Shown: positions 62,533 to 64,000 of the stretch, in pieces
How the letters are laid out: each line of letters opens with the position of its first letter
How positions within the stretch are numbered: the stretch's first letter is position 1
Source: Desulfogranum marinum
GTDB taxonomy: Bacteria > Desulfobacterota > Desulfobulbia > Desulfobulbales > Desulfobulbaceae
Reading direction: 5' to 3'
Length of the DNA: 64,000 nucleotides
Assembly (NCBI RefSeq): GCF_016918565.1
Contig: NZ_JAFFQD010000007.1
Location: forward strand, 62,001-126,000
Notes under the pieces: model-generated
Databases searched by the model: none
What the model was told of the DNA's origin: nothing
The model's input: the letters and a program-made list of their open reading frames with translations, nothing else
Made by a program: the position numbers and the translations under genes

Positions 62533-63021
62533 GCGTTTTTCAATTTTTGCTTTTGATTTTTCGATAAATTTCTTTGTCAATTCGAGTATTTTTTTATTGA
62601 TGATATCAACTTCTTCCATTGTTTTGTGAGACACTATACTTTCATGGAGTATTTGATATTCTGACATAATTTTCTCAAACAAAGGATAAAATGTTTCGTC
62701 TTGTAATGTTTGTAGTTGAAACGATTGAAGCATTAACTTCGGGAAGAACTGTTTTTCTTTAACGGATTCAGCTTCATTATATAAATCAATTTCAAGTTGA
62801 TTTCTTTTTTCAGGATACTTCTCTCCCATTTCGTGTAACGAGGCTAAACATATGGCCATTTCATTGTACATATCTCTCGCAGCAAAGATGAAAATAAGAC
62901 ACTCAGATAGTATTTTATTTTCATGCTTTTTCCTTTCTTTGAATGAGTCAAGCCATTTATTGATTAGCATTGTTAAAATGCCCATCAACCAACCAATTAT
63001 TAAGTAATAGATTTCATTCAT
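62527..63021 (-). CDS. Unknown membrane-anchored protein in a gene cassette
   Basis: 164 aa. An N-terminal transmembrane segment (IYYLIIGWLMGILTMLINKWL) is followed by a long helical, charged cytoplasmic part. No family. ATG 63021 is 12 nt after a GTTAAAT box (63033-63039 reversed) and TAA lies inside R'' of the following attC, so the gene fills its cassette exactly. No Shine-Dalgarno of note, as is common in cassettes. Confidence 0.55.
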   Translation of the reverse strand: MNEIYYLIIGWLMGILTMLINKWLDSFKERKKHENKILSECLIFIFAARDMYNEMAICLASLHEMGEKYPEKRNQLEIDLYNEAESVKEKQFFPKLMLQSFQLQTLQDETFYPLFEKIMSEYQILHESIVSHKTMEEVDIINKKILELTKKFIEKSKAKIEKRI

Positions 63022-63614
63022 GCTTTTTCTACATTTAACGTTTAATAGAAGTCAGGCCTATTTTGGGATAATGTGCTTTACTCTTTGAATTTTTCTTTAT
63101 TCGCGGAGCTCTTTAACAGTTGAAGACTTCATAGATAGTTCCAAGCAGGAGTTCCTGGTATGACGCAGAAGAAGATATTGCTAACCATCATTCGTCTGCC
63201 GTCTAATAGGATTTTGGGATTGTATTGTTGTTACCCTACGATCATTTTCGACCCAACTGTTCAGATTATACATCTTCTTTTGGTCATAAAACAGGGAAAA
63301 CTGTCTGATATTACATGCCTAATTTGAATGGTAGCCCTGCGAAAAACCACTATGTGGTTTCTGTAGTTTTCTTTAGGTTGAAAAAATACTGTCACACCAG
63401 TCGATTCAAGTCATATCATCTCCCGCCTATGAGGGGAGGTCATGCCATATTTGCTGGTAAGGCTGATATGTGTAGAGCCAGAAGTGTAACGTGTGCAACT
63501 AATTACAGATTCTGGCTCGCTGAAAGCAAAAATACTCAAAAATAAAAAACTAATTTTTGTTGAGCTGGGTAGAAAAGTAACCTTAGGTTACACCAGTTGC
63601 ACACAGTATGAACA
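63022..63614. other. Gap upstream of the cassette array
   Basis: No integron integrase and no clear gene. Contains the cassette boundary ATTTAAC (63033-63039), a small hairpin AAACCAC-tat-GTGGTTT near 63345, and the inverted repeats GTGTGCAACT (63492-63501) and AGTTGCACAC (63595-63604), with GTAACCT-t-AGGTTAC at 63577-63591. A 76-codon plus ORF (63315-63545) is not supported. Confidence 0.4.
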
Positions 63615-63779
63615 TTAATCCTTCTCCCACCATTCCGGATCGTCGTCCTCCGGCATGATAGGCTCATCATCCTGAAGTAACTGAAAGCGTTTGCGCTCCT
63701 CCTCTGCTATTTCTTCACCCAGCCCTAAAGCGATGGCCAATTCCTGTGCGCTAATACCGTCATCGAATATATCATCCAT
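63615..63779 (-). CDS. Small acidic protein
   Basis: 54 aa starting at ATG 63779 with AGGAG 7 nt upstream: MDDIFDDGISAQELAIALG, then an acidic tail ending PEWWEKD. Overlaps the upstream gene by 8 bp (ATGGATGA), so it is translationally coupled. No family recognised; similar in style to the acidic 69-aa protein at 61299. Confidence 0.5.
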   Translation of the reverse strand: MDDIFDDGISAQELAIALGLGEEIAEEERKRFQLLQDDEPIMPEDDDPEWWEKD

Positions 63780-64000
63780 TTTGTGCTCCTGTTGTAGCTG
63801 ACTTATGCCAACCCTGCGCTAAACATATTTTCTTCACAGCTGATGCTGGCCGTATCTGCCAATAATCCTCAAGCTCACAATCGGCTTCTATCCAGCCGTG
63901 TATTGTTAGTTGCTGAAGTTCGGAGAAAGAGAAGTATCCCCATTCAGCATTCTCGTAATCCCCGTTAAGGATAGCGAAGCCCCAGAAGGTATCTCGGCCA
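63772..64000 (-). CDS. DUF2958-like protein (5' end outside window)
   Basis: The last 76 codons of a gene cut by the right edge. The sequence DTFWGFAILNGDYENAEWGYFSFSELQQL followed by EADCELEDYWQIRPAS resembles DUF2958 proteins, which are common on plasmids and integrative elements. Overlaps the small acidic gene by 8 bp. Its presence suggests that the accessory region continues to the right. Confidence 0.5.
   Translation of the reverse strand, partial: GRDTFWGFAILNGDYENAEWGYFSFSELQQLTIHGWIEADCELEDYWQIRPASAVKKICLAQGWHKSATTGAQNG

Noticed and set aside
63315-63545. 76-codon plus-strand ORF near the cassette array
   Set aside because: No start signal or family. Overlaps inverted repeats and looks like non-coding DNA.
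50000-64000. CRISPR array in the accessory region
   Set aside because: No set of regularly spaced short repeats; the repeats found are operators, attC sites or duplications.

Overview
The window looks like a chromosome segment of a sulfate-reducing or sulfur-disproportionating Desulfobacterota, most likely of the Desulfobulbales. The main evidence is a complete dsrMKJOP operon. It is supported by a deltaproteobacterial-style gcvT-H-PA-PB-lipB-lipA cluster, a YedF selenium protein, a selenium-type LysR regulator, rubrerythrin and LptD. Assignment below order level is inference.

Left 49.8 kb, core genome. In order: the 3' part of recD (cut by the left edge); a LysR regulator; a haem-binding chemoreceptor divergent from an ADP-ribosylglycohydrolase; rubrerythrin and thiol peroxidase; an Lrp-type regulator next to the glycine-cleavage/lipoate operon; aconitase B; an MFS exporter; an EF-G of the mitochondrial mtEFG1/spdEFG1 type; a RecA-fold ATPase; a eukaryotic-type HisA with a small overlapping ribbon-helix-helix-like gene; an HDOD protein; a metallo-beta-lactamase-fold hydrolase; yedF; a tail-specific protease; an RsbRD-like protein followed by dsrMKJOP; prepilin peptidase; a pyrKD-aroDE(A) operon; a leftward group (lptD, DHH phosphoesterase, mltA, SAM hydrolase); and an RNase E/G with a long acidic N-terminal extension. 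Small non-autonomous transposon-like repeats lie between several of these genes.

Right 14 kb, accessory region. A tRNA-Arg(ACG) gene is followed at once by a tyrosine integrase, an overlapping excisionase-like gene and a P4-type replication ATPase. The last two share a perfectly repeated palindromic operator. Beyond these come an unknown zinc-binding 566-aa protein, a frameshifted phage Dam methylase, a sigma-factor-like protein whose 5' end and upstream DNA are duplicated 1.6 kb away, a coupled pair of unknown genes, a membrane-anchored Mrr-type nuclease, a remnant of type I restriction hsdR, and a PD-(D/E)XK nuclease-like gene. This layout fits an integrated phage-satellite-like island with restriction debris. 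Its right end lies outside the window.

The most notable find is at 61.57-63.04 kb. Three leftward genes there have the exact layout of integron gene cassettes. Two of them end inside an R'' box (ATTTAAC or ACCTAAC), and each cassette starts just after a GTTRRRY box. At least one intervening attC site (59 bp) can fold with extrahelical bases. No integron integrase is visible, so this resembles a cluster of attC sites lacking an integrase. One cassette carries a two-gene unit with a possible nuclease fold, a candidate uncharacterised defence or toxin-type module.
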